In this document: one piece after another, positions 43,268-52,322 of the stretch
Layout: each line of letters starts with the position of its first letter
Numbering within the stretch: position 1 is the first letter of the stretch
Assembly: GCF_014836985.1 (NCBI RefSeq)
Contig: NZ_JACSPU010000001.1
Coordinates: 245,473-309,472 of the forward strand
Direction: 5' to 3'
Length of the DNA: 64,000 nt
DNA from: Planococcus wigleyi
Lineage (GTDB): Bacteria; Bacillota; Bacilli; Bacillales_A; Planococcaceae
The notes under the pieces: model-generated
The model's database searches: none
Told to the model about the DNA's origin: nothing
Seen by the model: the letters and a program-made list of their open reading frames with translations, nothing else
Made by a program: the position numbers and the translations under genes

Positions 43268-44041
43268 GTGCAAATCATTAAAGCAAAGAATTATGAAGAA
43301 ATGAGCGAAATCGCTTGCTCAATGCTCGTGGAGCATGTTCAACAAAACGAATCCCCGGTACTCGGATTGGCAACAGGCTCTACGCCTGAAGGGCTTTACC
43401 ACTCACTGATCACTGAATACCGCAAAGGAACTGTGTCATTCCAAGGTGTGACGACGTTCAATTTGGATGAATATGTCGGCTTGGACGAAGAGGATGCCAA
43501 TGGCTATCAATTTTATATGAATGAAAAGCTTTTCAACCATATCAACATTCCGAAAAGACAAATCAATTTGCCTAACGGTGTATCGGCAGATTTGGACAAG
43601 GACTGTTCAGACTACGAGTGGAAGATCCAAGAAGCCGGCAACATCGACATCCAAGTCTTGGGACTGGGCTTGAACGGCCATATCGGATTCAATGAACCGG
43701 GAACATCGTTTCTAAGCAGAACACATGTCGTCGATTTGGACGAATCGACGCGCGAAGCCAATGCCCGCTTCTTCTCAAGCATTGACGAAGTGCCGACCCA
43801 TGCTATCAGTATGGGGATCGCTTCCATCATGGAAAGCAAGAAAATCCTGCTTTTGGTATCCGGAAAAGAAAAAGCCGAAGCCTTGTATCAGGCGATGAAC
43901 AGCCCGGTGTCGGAAGAATTTCCGGCAACGATTCTCCAACTACACCCTGAAGTCACCGTCATCGCCGATGAATTGGCGTTGTCGAAAGTGCTCGAGTCAT
44001 ATGGTGAAGACGCCATCGCTCATGAACTGCAAGTGAAATAG
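43268..44041 (+). CDS. nagB: Glucosamine-6-phosphate deaminase
   Basis: A 257-residue NagB, which converts glucosamine-6-phosphate to fructose-6-phosphate and ammonia in amino sugar catabolism. LGLATGSTPEGLYHSLI, FNLDEYVGLDEEDANGYQFY, GLGLNGHIGFNEPG with the catalytic His/Glu region, and THAISMGIASIMESKKILLL are all family motifs. The start is GTG 43268 after GAGGTGAAG. nagA and the nag regulator are not adjacent, which is unusual. Confidence 0.95.
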   Translation: MQIIKAKNYEEMSEIACSMLVEHVQQNESPVLGLATGSTPEGLYHSLITEYRKGTVSFQGVTTFNLDEYVGLDEEDANGYQFYMNEKLFNHINIPKRQINLPNGVSADLDKDCSDYEWKIQEAGNIDIQVLGLGLNGHIGFNEPGTSFLSRTHVVDLDESTREANARFFSSIDEVPTHAISMGIASIMESKKILLLVSGKEKAEALYQAMNSPVSEEFPATILQLHPEVTVIADELALSKVLESYGEDAIAHELQVK

Positions 44042-44058
44042 ACATATAGACAGAACCT

Positions 44059-44084
44059 ACCCCCTGCCGTCACGGCAGGGGGTT
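44059..44084 (+). terminator. nagB terminator
   Basis: ACCCCCTGCCGTCACGGCAGGGGGT, a GC-rich hairpin with a weak T tract, directly before a palindrome. Confidence 0.65.
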
Positions 44085-44115
44085 AATTGTTTGCGTGCCA
44101 GGCACGCAAACAATT
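44085..44115. repeat. GTGCCWGGCAC palindrome, copy 11
   Basis: AATTGTTTGCGTGCC / GGCACGCAAACAATT, identical arms to copy 9, central A. Confidence 0.9.
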
Positions 44116-44319
44116 CCCTTTGAATAGGAGAAAAATACTAGTCAATTTTCATCGTGGGTCTTATAATGAAAAGAATCAAGTTGCTCTATAAAATTAGAAG
44201 AATTAATGATATAGCTATTCGATAAACCCAGTCTATTTTCCATTAAGGCTCAACCCATTTGAATCACCATACAAATAGAGGACTTACGACTATAGAAGAA
44301 AGCTGAAGGGAAGAACGCT

Positions 44320-44796
44320 TTGAAAGCTAAATACATACCGGTTGTGCTGTGGGCTTTGTGCATCCTGCTGGCCACCAACAACTACAATTTTCAGTCCCTC
44401 TTATTCGCTCAGGAAATCGATTTCCACATTCGCCTGTTCCCGAACTTTTCGGATCTGTTCATCACGAGCGATATCCATTTGGAAAGCAAGACCTATGTGT
44501 TTCAGAAAGTCGGTCATGCCCTGTCTTTTGGCATCCTGTTCTTGATCTTGGCCAAAACCATTGCCAACGATACCAAAGCCATCATTCTATGCAGCCTCTT
44601 CGCATTCTTCACGGAAGTGCTGCAGTTGTTCTTTGAACGGAGCGGCAGGTTGAGTGATGTGCTGATCGACATCGGCGGCATTTACCTTGCCTATCGTTTG
44701 AGTGTTTACGTGAAAGCACAGGGAGGACCGGTTCCGGCCTTTTGGAAAACCGTCCAGAAAATTGCCGGTGTATTTGCGGATCAGAAATTACGCTAG
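44320..44796 (+). CDS. VanZ-family membrane protein
   Basis: A 158-residue protein with about four TM segments and the VanZ hallmarks KVGHALSFGILFLILAK and EVLQLFFERSGRLSDVLIDI. VanZ-type proteins affect lipid II or teicoplanin sensitivity in some species, though most members are uncharacterised. The start is TTG 44320 after GAAGGGA. Confidence 0.88.
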   Translation: MKAKYIPVVLWALCILLATNNYNFQSLLFAQEIDFHIRLFPNFSDLFITSDIHLESKTYVFQKVGHALSFGILFLILAKTIANDTKAIILCSLFAFFTEVLQLFFERSGRLSDVLIDIGGIYLAYRLSVYVKAQGGPVPAFWKTVQKIAGVFADQKLR

Positions 44797-44807
44797 TCTT
44801 AATAAAA

Positions 44808-44850
44808 TAAAATCGCCGCCTCTTCGATGGTTGAAGAGGCGGCGATTTTT
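44808..44850 (+). terminator. Terminator after VanZ gene
   Basis: AAAATCGCCGCCTCTTC / GAAGAGGCGGCGATTTTT hairpin. Confidence 0.85.
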
Positions 44851-45018
44851 ATTATTTATGGATAGAACGTCAGTAAAAGAACTTATTAATTTAAATAAAA
44901 GTTACCACGTTAAAATTATTTCCTAGGACCTCTGAAATGGTATTGCATCCTATAATTTTCCACTATATAATAAATCAACCACATTTTCATGGGGAAATGG
45001 GAGAGGCGGGAATAAGAA

Positions 45019-48000
45019 ATGAAAGCGACAGGGATACAGACAGCACAGCAAGCCGTGGAGGCAATCCGTCAGTTATGGGCGGGGCGTTCAATCCGGAAAT
45101 TGCGTGCGTTTTTAGGGGAACTCGAGACAGAAGATGATTTTTACCGGCTGATGCGTTTGACGGATCAGGCGGATTTATATACGTATAGCCATTTGCTGGC
45201 AACTCAGGCGCATAAGCGTTTCGGGACGCTGCGGACATTTACGTGGAGTTGTGCGCGACTGCTTGAAACGGGGCGCAGCCTGGAAGCGGAAGAACGCATG
45301 ATGGGACGCCTGCAGGGCATTTCGTCTGCCAACGATTCGGTGGAAGAGCTGGCGTCGGCGCATCAATTGCTGCTGCGGGTATTTGCCCAGCTGAACCGCC
45401 TGCCGGAAGCGAAAGCGCAACTGGATCGTTACGCGGAACTGAAAGGTTTTGTCTGGCCGGACCTGGAAGGCTTTTATTTTATCCACAGCGGAGAATGGGC
45501 TGAAGCGGAACAGGTATTGGAAAAAGTCTTAAGTGATGATGTGACGGAACGCAGCTCGTATGTAAGGTTGCAATATGCGGATGTGCTGGCGATGACCGGC
45601 CGCCCAAAAGAGTCGTTGGGCGTTCTGGAACATGGAGAGCAGATCGAGCCCGGCACATGGACTTACCGTGCGGACATCATCCGTACGCTGTTTTTCCTCG
45701 GCTATTACGAAAAAACGTTAGATTTGATCACGGCATACAATGAAGAAAATCCCTATCATGTCCACCGTCCGTCCTTTATTTACATGACTGCCGAAGCTCT
45801 CTATAAACTTGAGCGCTGGGAAGAGTTGAAGGCATGGGTTGCGGATCACCCGAAAGTGCTGGAGAAAAGTGTCTACGGCAAAGGGGAAATCCGAAAGGAA
45901 GCCGAGCGCCGGGAGCTTCAATTGACGCCCAACATCCAGAAGCTCAATTATTGTGTGCCGGCATCACTCGCATTGATGCTGGAAGCGTATGGCATGAAAA
46001 AAGGGCAGGACGAAATCGCTGAGCATGTATTCGATGTGACGGGTTCAGATCTGCAAAAGACCATGGAATACATGGAGATGCTTGGGTTTACAGCGCGTTA
46101 TTTCAAAGGGACGATCGACGTCTACAAAAAATTGATTGATGCTGGGATTCCAGTGCTGCTCAGCATGATGATTGAAAACAATGCGCATGTGCAAGTGGTC
46201 ATCGGCTATGACGACCGGCTGCAGGCGCTGATCATCCAGGATCCGAATGACCTTGGACCGTATTTATTGTCCTACCAGGACGTTGCCGATACGTTCAAGT
46301 TGACCGATTCCTTGAGCATGGTATTTTTGATGCCGGAACAGCTGGAAATGCTGGAGTTGCTGGACAGCAAGCAGCATGACTTTTTCAATGAATTATTCAC
46401 TATTTGGGGAGACGACACAAAAGGGCGCGACAAAAACCGGTCAATCGAGTTTCTAAAGGCGCATCCCGATGAGCGCTATGCGGCAGTGGTCGGTTTGGTG
46501 ACTTTGTTCTCAGAAGAAGCGAAAGCCCTTCATTCGACATGGCTCGAAAAGATCCACCAGGACCTCGGCAAAGAAGACGGCGAAGTGGCTTTGCTTGCGG
46601 CGCATATGCATTACCAGAAAGATGAGACAGAACAAGCGCTGGCAAGCCTTGCGCTTGTGAAGGAAAAGAATTCGCCATACGCGCTGTTTTTGAAGGCGGC
46701 GATTTTGATGAGCCGCAATGAACACCAGAAAGCGATCCCGCTCTTGAAACGCTCGATTGAGTTGGACAATTACCAACCGATGGCGTACAGCCATTTGGCG
46801 CGCTGTTATTTGGAAGTCGGCAAGACCTACCAGGCATTCAAATGGTCAGGAATTGCGCTTGACCAGGTGCCGAACGACATCTCGACGCGCATTACGCATA
46901 GCCTGATCCAATACGAATCGGGTGCTTATGAGAAAGCGTTGGCGCGTTTCCGTGAGCTTTCCGATGAACAGCCGGAAGATGGGTATTTCATTTACGAAAT
47001 GGGCCGCTGTCTGTTGGCGCTCGGGGAAGAAGAGAACGCCATCGAGGCATTCGGGCGTGCTCGGGATATTGATCCGAAAGAGCCGTTTTCGTATTTGCGG
47101 ATTGCTGAAATCCACCTGGCTGCAAAAGACTGGCCGGAAGCGGAAAGCGTTCTGCATGCCGGCATCGCCAATTGTGAAACGGCTGATGTGCTGCATCAGT
47201 ATTTGGGCCATCTCGACATGGAAAAGGAACAGTATCAAGAAGCGGAAGCGGAATACCGCAAATCGCTTGAAATGGACCCGAATGATTTGTTTACGGCGAC
47301 GCACATTGCCCATGCGCTGCTCAAGCAGCAGAAAATGGCCGAATTGGGTAAATGGGTCGCGCATTATGCGGAATCCGGCGATACCGATTATTTTGTCCGG
47401 ACTGCGGCGATGCTGTGGCAGGAGTCAGAGGACGATGCGGGCAAAGCACTGGCACTGGATCTGCTGGAAAACGGTATGGCGCGTGTTGCGCTGGATCTTC
47501 ATGAAATGGCCGAACAGTATGCGGATTTCGGCGAAGCACCGCAGTTCCGCAGCCGCTTGTTTGATTTCTTCAAAGGCCTGCGTGAAAAGAAAGCGGATGC
47601 GCTTTTGCTGTGCTATGAAGCGAGCCTTTACGAACTGGAGGACCATCAGCGTTATGCACAGATCCTCTACAGCCAGGCGGCGGAACTGGAAGGCCTGGCG
47701 CTTGCTCTTTACCGCCTTGGCCTGCTTGCTGAACAAGCCGGAAAATGGAATGAAGCACTGGCTCACTTCACGAAATGTGCGGAAGCGGAAGCCGGCTTCA
47801 CAGGAGCTCATGAAGGATTGATGCGGACGCATTTGGCGTTGGAAAATAAAACACAAGCGTTTACAGCGGCTTTGCATGTGCTGGAAAATGAACCACTGCT
47901 GCTTGATCTGGGTGAGCTGTTCGGTCTGATCGACAATGAAACACAGCTTGCGGCTGTAGAGAATTCATTGAAGAAAGTGTCCTTGCAAGTACCGGAGGAA

Positions 48001-49170
48001 TGGCTGCTTGCAGCACAAGCTCATATAGCAGAGAAAAAAGGCGATTTATCGGGAGCAGAATCGTTGTTCCAACAGGCGAAAGCGGTCAACGGGGCCTATC
48101 CATCGCATTACCAGCATATCGAATTTTGCGTCCGCCAAGGGGATGTAAAGCGTGCAGTCGGATTGCTGGAGGAATTGATTGCCGAGCATCCGGACGAGGA
48201 AGGTTTGTATGCCGAATACGTCCGTTTGCTGATGGACATGCGCAAAACCGGCGACCTGCACAAACGGTTGAGAAAACGCCTGAAAGGCGAGGAATTGGCG
48301 ATGGCGCAAACGTACAGCGCAGATCAATTGGCGGAATGGGTCGATGAAGAGGATGAAGAAGCGCCGAAGCATTTTATCCGCAGGCTGCGTGACAAGTCAC
48401 GACGTTTCCTGATGCTTTCAAACGTCATTTCGCTTTACCTGGAGGCCATGAAGAATTTCAAGGACAGCGAAGTGCCGGTGCTGCATCTCGCCGACTTCTA
48501 TATGAACCGCGGCATGGCGGATGATGCGGCGAAGGAACTTGCGCCGTTCGTCAAACGCACCGGCCATTTTGGAGCTGCCAAAGCGCTACTGCAGGCGACC
48601 CTGCAGGAAGCGAACGAAAAACAGTCCGAAAAGCTGTTGAATAAAGCCATCAAACAGGCGAAACAACTTCATTTGGAGCAGCCGGCAGATATCGATATTG
48701 TGTTATGGCAAGGCGATATGGCGGCTGTACTCGGCGAAATCGCACAGGCGGAGGCGTATTACGAGCAGGCGATTGCTTTGAATCCGTACCACAGCGAAAG
48801 CTATGTCCGTTTATTGCATTTGTTGGCAGAGCACCAGCCGGAAGACGCCAAGCGTTTTGAAAGCCGTCTGCCCGAGGAGCTGCAAGTCAATGAATGGATC
48901 CGTTTGTCGCTGGCCATGATCTACACGACGATGGGCGACAGTGCAGCCGCCACAGAACGGCTGTTGGCGCTGCAGGATGATGAACCCACATACTTGCCGG
49001 TAGGCTATGAACTTGCACGTGCTGCCATGAAAGCCGGGCAACCCACGCGTGCCAAAGAATTGCTGAGCCAGTTATTCAATACCGAAGGCGGCGAACAATT
49101 TATCGAAACCGCCATCGAAGAGGAATTGTTCGAAGAAATATTGGAAGATGTTTTTGCCGTAGGGGTTTAA
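45019..49170 (+). CDS. Large TPR protein with internal C39-like peptidase domain
   Basis: A 1383-residue cytoplasmic protein (no signal or TM seen). Residues 1-295 are TPR-like helical repeats (YADVLAMTGRPKESLGVLEH). Residues about 300-440 form a C39-like papain-fold peptidase with Cys312 in LNYCVPASLALMLEAYG, His in NNAHVQVVIGYDD and Asp in IIQDPND, so a complete catalytic triad is likely. The remaining 900 residues are TPRs (AAILMSRNEHQKAIPLLKRS, AEAEYRKSLEMDPNDLFTAT). C39 domains usually process double-glycine leader peptides inside ABC exporters. Here the domain is soluble and framed by TPRs, so its substrate is unknown. GGGAGAGGCGGG precedes ATG. Confidence 0.85.
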   Translation: MKATGIQTAQQAVEAIRQLWAGRSIRKLRAFLGELETEDDFYRLMRLTDQADLYTYSHLLATQAHKRFGTLRTFTWSCARLLETGRSLEAEERMMGRLQGISSANDSVEELASAHQLLLRVFAQLNRLPEAKAQLDRYAELKGFVWPDLEGFYFIHSGEWAEAEQVLEKVLSDDVTERSSYVRLQYADVLAMTGRPKESLGVLEHGEQIEPGTWTYRADIIRTLFFLGYYEKTLDLITAYNEENPYHVHRPSFIYMTAEALYKLERWEELKAWVADHPKVLEKSVYGKGEIRKEAERRELQLTPNIQKLNYCVPASLALMLEAYGMKKGQDEIAEHVFDVTGSDLQKTMEYMEMLGFTARYFKGTIDVYKKLIDAGIPVLLSMMIENNAHVQVVIGYDDRLQALIIQDPNDLGPYLLSYQDVADTFKLTDSLSMVFLMPEQLEMLELLDSKQHDFFNELFTIWGDDTKGRDKNRSIEFLKAHPDERYAAVVGLVTLFSEEAKALHSTWLEKIHQDLGKEDGEVALLAAHMHYQKDETEQALASLALVKEKNSPYALFLKAAILMSRNEHQKAIPLLKRSIELDNYQPMAYSHLARCYLEVGKTYQAFKWSGIALDQVPNDISTRITHSLIQYESGAYEKALARFRELSDEQPEDGYFIYEMGRCLLALGEEENAIEAFGRARDIDPKEPFSYLRIAEIHLAAKDWPEAESVLHAGIANCETADVLHQYLGHLDMEKEQYQEAEAEYRKSLEMDPNDLFTATHIAHALLKQQKMAELGKWVAHYAESGDTDYFVRTAAMLWQESEDDAGKALALDLLENGMARVALDLHEMAEQYADFGEAPQFRSRLFDFFKGLREKKADALLLCYEASLYELEDHQRYAQILYSQAAELEGLALALYRLGLLAEQAGKWNEALAHFTKCAEAEAGFTGAHEGLMRTHLALENKTQAFTAALHVLENEPLLLDLGELFGLIDNETQLAAVENSLKKVSLQVPEEWLLAAQAHIAEKKGDLSGAESLFQQAKAVNGAYPSHYQHIEFCVRQGDVKRAVGLLEELIAEHPDEEGLYAEYVRLLMDMRKTGDLHKRLRKRLKGEELAMAQTYSADQLAEWVDEEDEEAPKHFIRRLRDKSRRFLMLSNVISLYLEAMKNFKDSEVPVLHLADFYMNRGMADDAAKELAPFVKRTGHFGAAKALLQATLQEANEKQSEKLLNKAIKQAKQLHLEQPADIDIVLWQGDMAAVLGEIAQAEAYYEQAIALNPYHSESYVRLLHLLAEHQPEDAKRFESRLPEELQVNEWIRLSLAMIYTTMGDSAAATERLLALQDDEPTYLPVGYELARAAMKAGQPTRAKELLSQLFNTEGGEQFIETAIEEELFEEILEDVFAVGV

Positions 49171-49198
49171 CTCTGTTCCAAAAATAAATACAGCTAAT

Positions 49199-49246
49199 CA
49201 AAACCACCTTTCCTGAAGCTCATAGATTTCAGGGAAGGTGGTTTTT
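49199..49246 (+). terminator. Terminator after TPR-C39 gene
   Basis: AAAACCACCTTTCCTGAA...TTCAGGGAAGGTGGTTTTT hairpin. Confidence 0.85.
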
Positions 49247-49387
49247 GTATGCCGAAATATGGCAAAGGTGCGAGCGGATGATTGCCTGTATTTGTCGAAA
49301 AGAGTTGAATTTGGCACTACCTTTCTTCATAATTATTAGGGATATAGTCATGAATTAAATACAATAGGTTCAAGGAGTGGCAAAAGA

Positions 49388-49897
49388 ATGAAAATGATGG
49401 TCAAAACGATAAGTATAACAATCGGCGTCTTGGCGCTGTTGGCAGGAGCCGGTTATTATTTTTTCACGCAAAATTCCACGAGCGGCGGAGAAATAACGAA
49501 AGTGGCGGACAAAATCGAGGAGCGTGAAGAAAAAGAAGGCACGCCTGAAAAGAGCGGAACTGAAGAAGAAGATGCTGATATGACAGAAGTCGATTTGCAA
49601 ATCCTACTTCATCAGATGACGCACCAAAAAATCAGCGCTGGCAAAAAGAAAGGCGCTGTCGAAATGACGCAAGAGAACATCGATGGCTTGCTGCTGATTG
49701 TACAAGCCAACAAGCATCTGTATGAGCACGGCCCTTTTTATGAAGACGCCTTGACTGAGTGGCAGCAAGGAGATTTCTCCAACTCCGTCACGGTCCACAA
49801 CACCATCTGGGATTGGCATAATGGTACGGTCGGCAGAGCTACCGGGTTGATGAGTGCCGAAGAAGAACAGGAATTTGTTGAAAGACATTTTAGATAA
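49388..49897 (+). CDS. DUF6241 membrane-anchored protein
   Basis: A 169-residue protein with an N-terminal TM anchor (TISITIGVLALLAGAGYYFF, residues 7-26), an acidic linker (EEREEKEGTPEKSG) and a C-terminal domain with MTHQKISAGKK...MTQENIDGLL and VTVHNTIWDWHNGTVGRATG, which fits DUF6241. Extracellular, function unknown. CAAGGAG precedes the ATG. Confidence 0.75.
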   Translation: MKMMVKTISITIGVLALLAGAGYYFFTQNSTSGGEITKVADKIEEREEKEGTPEKSGTEEEDADMTEVDLQILLHQMTHQKISAGKKKGAVEMTQENIDGLLLIVQANKHLYEHGPFYEDALTEWQQGDFSNSVTVHNTIWDWHNGTVGRATGLMSAEEEQEFVERHFR

Positions 49898-49915
49898 AAA
49901 TACTATACATAGAAG

Positions 49916-49942
49916 AAGAGGCTGTCCGCGGACAGCCTCTTT
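49916..49942. terminator. Bidirectional terminator
   Basis: AAGAGGCTGTCCGCGGACAGCCTCTTT hairpin between convergent genes. Confidence 0.8.
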
Positions 49943-49944
49943 CT

Positions 49945-50346
49945 TCAGCTTCTTGCCGATTTGTAATTGTTGTACTCAGGCACCACCGAGCGGTCCACAT
50001 AAAGGTGGAAGAACCACTCGCCGGCTGACAGGACCAATGCGCCAACCAGCGCCGGCGTCACCATCTCGAAATTCTGGCCGGTCAACAGCCAACCGATCAG
50101 CCAAATGGTCAGGAACGCCATGACGAAATCAACAAAAGTTGCGATGGTATTGCGCCCTGACTGATTTTCTGGTCTGCCGGCATTCAAAAAAATCATGATA
50201 TCGCCCATTGCGTAGGACAATGCTGTCAGCGCCAAACTGATCAGCAGCGTATCAACAAACGAAACATCAAAAATCAAGGTAAGAACGATCAATAAGACAG
50301 CAGCCACCATTACAAATTTAATCGCCAGTGCAAGCAAATGCCTCAA
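49945..50346 (-). CDS. DUF2512 (YndM-like) membrane protein
   Basis: A 133-residue protein with four TM segments (AIKFVMVAAVLLIVLTLIF, LLISLALTALSYAMGDIMIF, FVDFVMAFLTIWLIGWLL, LVGALVLSAGEWFFHLYV). GDIMIF plus GEWFFH near the end are typical of DUF2512 proteins. Function unknown. AGGAGGAGAAG lies upstream on the minus strand. Confidence 0.8.
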   Translation of the reverse strand: MRHLLALAIKFVMVAAVLLIVLTLIFDVSFVDTLLISLALTALSYAMGDIMIFLNAGRPENQSGRNTIATFVDFVMAFLTIWLIGWLLTGQNFEMVTPALVGALVLSAGEWFFHLYVDRSVVPEYNNYKSARS

Positions 50347-50430
50347 CAGCTTCTCCTCCTCAAAAAAAATTCTATTAAGGAGAATTTACCCGTTTTCCGG
50401 ACAGAGTATGCCGAAATGTGAAAATAACAC

Positions 50431-50468
50431 GAAAAGCCGCCTCTCCATTGGCTGAAGAGGCGGCTTTC
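50431..50468 (-). terminator. Terminator of aldo/keto reductase gene
   Basis: GAAAAGCCGCCTCT...AGAGGCGGCTTTC hairpin just downstream of the minus-strand stop. Confidence 0.8.
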
Positions 50469-50474
50469 AAACGA

Positions 50475-51299
50475 TTAACGTACGTTCATTTCATTGGGGT
50501 GAGCGCCTTTGCGGCGGTCTTTGTTGAGTGCGTTGATTTCATTCATTTCCGCTTCCGACAGCTCGAAGTCGAAAACATTGAAGTTCTCTTCGATGCGTGA
50601 CGGCGTCACGGATTTCGGAATGACGATTGTGCCGTTTTGCAGGTGCCAGCGAAGAACAACCTGAGCCGGCGATTTGCCTTTGGCTTCGGCGATTTTCTGG
50701 ATGGTCTCATCTGTCAGCACTTCGCCGCCTTGGTCAAGCGGGCTCCAGGCTTCAACGAAGATATCATGCTTAGCGCAGAATTCCTTCAATTCGTTTTGTG
50801 CCAGGTACGGATGGCATTCCACTTGGTTCAGGACCGGCGGAATGTCGCATTCCGCAAGCAAACGCTCGAGGTGCTCAATTTCGAAATTGCACACACCGAT
50901 CGCTTTGACACGGCCATCTTTATACAGCTGCTCCAACGCTTTATAGGTATCCACATAATTATCGAATTCCGGAGTCGGCCAATGGATCAGATACAAATCG
51001 ACGTAATCTAGGCCGAGGCGCTCCAAGCTTTCTTCGAAGGCGCGCAACGTATTGCCGTAACCTTGGTCGCTGTTCCAGACTTTCGTCGTGATGAACAACT
51101 CTTCACGCGGCACAGTCGTTTCCTTCAACGCTTTGCCGACGCCTTTTTCATTCTGGTAAATCATAGCGGTATCGATCGACGTATAACCCGTCTCCAACGC
51201 TTTCGAAACAGCTGCGGTTGCCTGGTCGTCTTCAACTTGCCAAACGCCAAAGCCCAGCTGCGGCATTTTTATCCCATTGTTTAATGTAATAAAGTCCAT
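50475..51299 (-). CDS. Aldo/keto reductase
   Basis: A 274-residue TIM barrel NADPH-dependent aldehyde/ketone reductase (AKR5-like): MPQLGFGVWQV, TGYTSIDTAMIYQNEKGVGK with catalytic Asp and Tyr, LFITTKVWNSDQGY (Lys), YVDLYLIHWP (His), and IVIPKSVTPSRIEENFNVFD. Probable general detoxifying reductase, like B. subtilis YtbE/YvgN. ATG 51299 has AAAGGAG upstream. An in-frame ATG at 51389 has none. Confidence 0.94.
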   Translation of the reverse strand: MDFITLNNGIKMPQLGFGVWQVEDDQATAAVSKALETGYTSIDTAMIYQNEKGVGKALKETTVPREELFITTKVWNSDQGYGNTLRAFEESLERLGLDYVDLYLIHWPTPEFDNYVDTYKALEQLYKDGRVKAIGVCNFEIEHLERLLAECDIPPVLNQVECHPYLAQNELKEFCAKHDIFVEAWSPLDQGGEVLTDETIQKIAEAKGKSPAQVVLRWHLQNGTIVIPKSVTPSRIEENFNVFDFELSEAEMNEINALNKDRRKGAHPNEMNVR

Positions 51300-51427
51300 T
51301 ATGCATTTCTCCTTTAGGTTTATTCGGTTAGAGTAGATGTTTACCCGGTACTTCGGAACTCTAAGCATTATTATAAAGGAATCTTTCAACTTCTGTCGAA
51401 ATAGTTTTGGGAGAGGAGTTGAAAGCC

Positions 51428-51763
51428 ATGAGTATGCAAAAAATTGTCGAAACGGATTTGGTGCGCGACGAGTACGGCAACTATTACAAAGTAGTCGGCA
51501 CCCATATGGAAGAGGATAAATTGACTGCCATCGAGGTTTCGAACCTGTATTTCGAAAAATCTTTCGAAGTTGGCACAGACAGTCTGGACGAAAGTTACCA
51601 AGGCAAGCCGTTCGGCGTCTATATCCAGGATCAAGTGAACGCCTACATCGAGGACATTCAGCAAAACGAACGCCCGATCTATGGCATCCGCGACTTGATG
51701 GTCAACCGCATCAAAGTCTACGCGGTCGACATCACCCAACCGCACCCAAAACGCAATTTATAA
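51428..51763 (+). CDS. Hypothetical protein, 111 residues
   Basis: Small soluble protein without recognised family: QKIVETDLVRDEYGNYYKVV, then GKPFGVYIQDQVNAYIEDIQ and VNRIKVYAVDITQPHPKRNL. Good codon use and GGGAGAGGAG 8 bases before ATG 51428 support it. Divergent from the aldo/keto reductase. Followed by a terminator that is part of a duplicated repeat element. Confidence 0.7.
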   Translation: MSMQKIVETDLVRDEYGNYYKVVGTHMEEDKLTAIEVSNLYFEKSFEVGTDSLDESYQGKPFGVYIQDQVNAYIEDIQQNERPIYGIRDLMVNRIKVYAVDITQPHPKRNL

Positions 51764-51774
51764 TAGAAGATACG

Positions 51775-52026
51775 AAGCCATCGCCAAGCTCAACATGAGC
51801 TTGGTGATGGCTTTTTTATGGCTTGGAAAGTATTTCGTGGCGAATGGAAAGTATTCCGCCATTAACAGAAAGTATTTGCGCTCCATTGGAAAGTATTTGC
51901 CCCGAAACAGAAAGTATTTCCATATAACTGGAATAAATCATCGTGGATTCCTCCCGATTATGGAAATACAATCCCCAACAGAAGAAATACGCTTCTTAAG
52001 CGGAAAGCGCAGCATGCGCTTTCCTT
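51775..52026. repeat. Composite intergenic element: terminator, 21-base phased array, GGAAAGCGC hairpin (copy 1)
   Basis: The terminator hairpin AAGCCATCGCCAAGCT / AGCTTGGTGATGGCTTTTTT (51775-51817) is followed by the word GGAAAGTATTT or AGAAAGTATTT at 51825, 51846, 51867, 51888 and 51909, a weaker GGAATAAATC at 51930, and related words at 51962 and 51983. Spacing is exactly 21 bases except for one 32-base step. It closes with the palindrome GCGGAAAGCGCAGCATGCGC at 52000-52025. The whole block recurs at 58529. The rest of the 559-base gap up to 52322 is AT-rich with no gene seen. Confidence 0.85.
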
Positions 52027-52322
52027 GTTTTGGGTATTCAGCCACTGGTAAAGAGTAATGCTATTAAGTGGAAGATGGAAGCACAGGTGGCATCCAGTCC
52101 CTTCAAATACATGCCGTAACCGAAAAATATGTATTCTCGGACGCAAGAATCTATAGAACCACACAGAATTAAAATAAAAAATATCTATTTGTGTAACTAA
52201 AATACTACTTTAGTTACTTAATTGTAAAAAAAATAGTCATTTACTCTTATATATTCTTAGTTATAATGCTATTATAGATTTATGAATTTTTAGACAACTT
52301 AAATAAGAGAGGAATTTGTTAA

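Noticed and set aside
46922..47821. 299-codon + strand frame inside the TPR-C39 gene
   Set aside because: Arg/Trp/Lys-rich out-of-frame shadow of a GC-rich gene with strong codon bias.
51795..52058. Open frame through the phased array (repeated GKYF-like residues), also at 58494-58871
   Set aside because: The apparent heptapeptide repeat is produced by the 21-base DNA period. There is no ribosome site, and the sequence overlaps a terminator hairpin.
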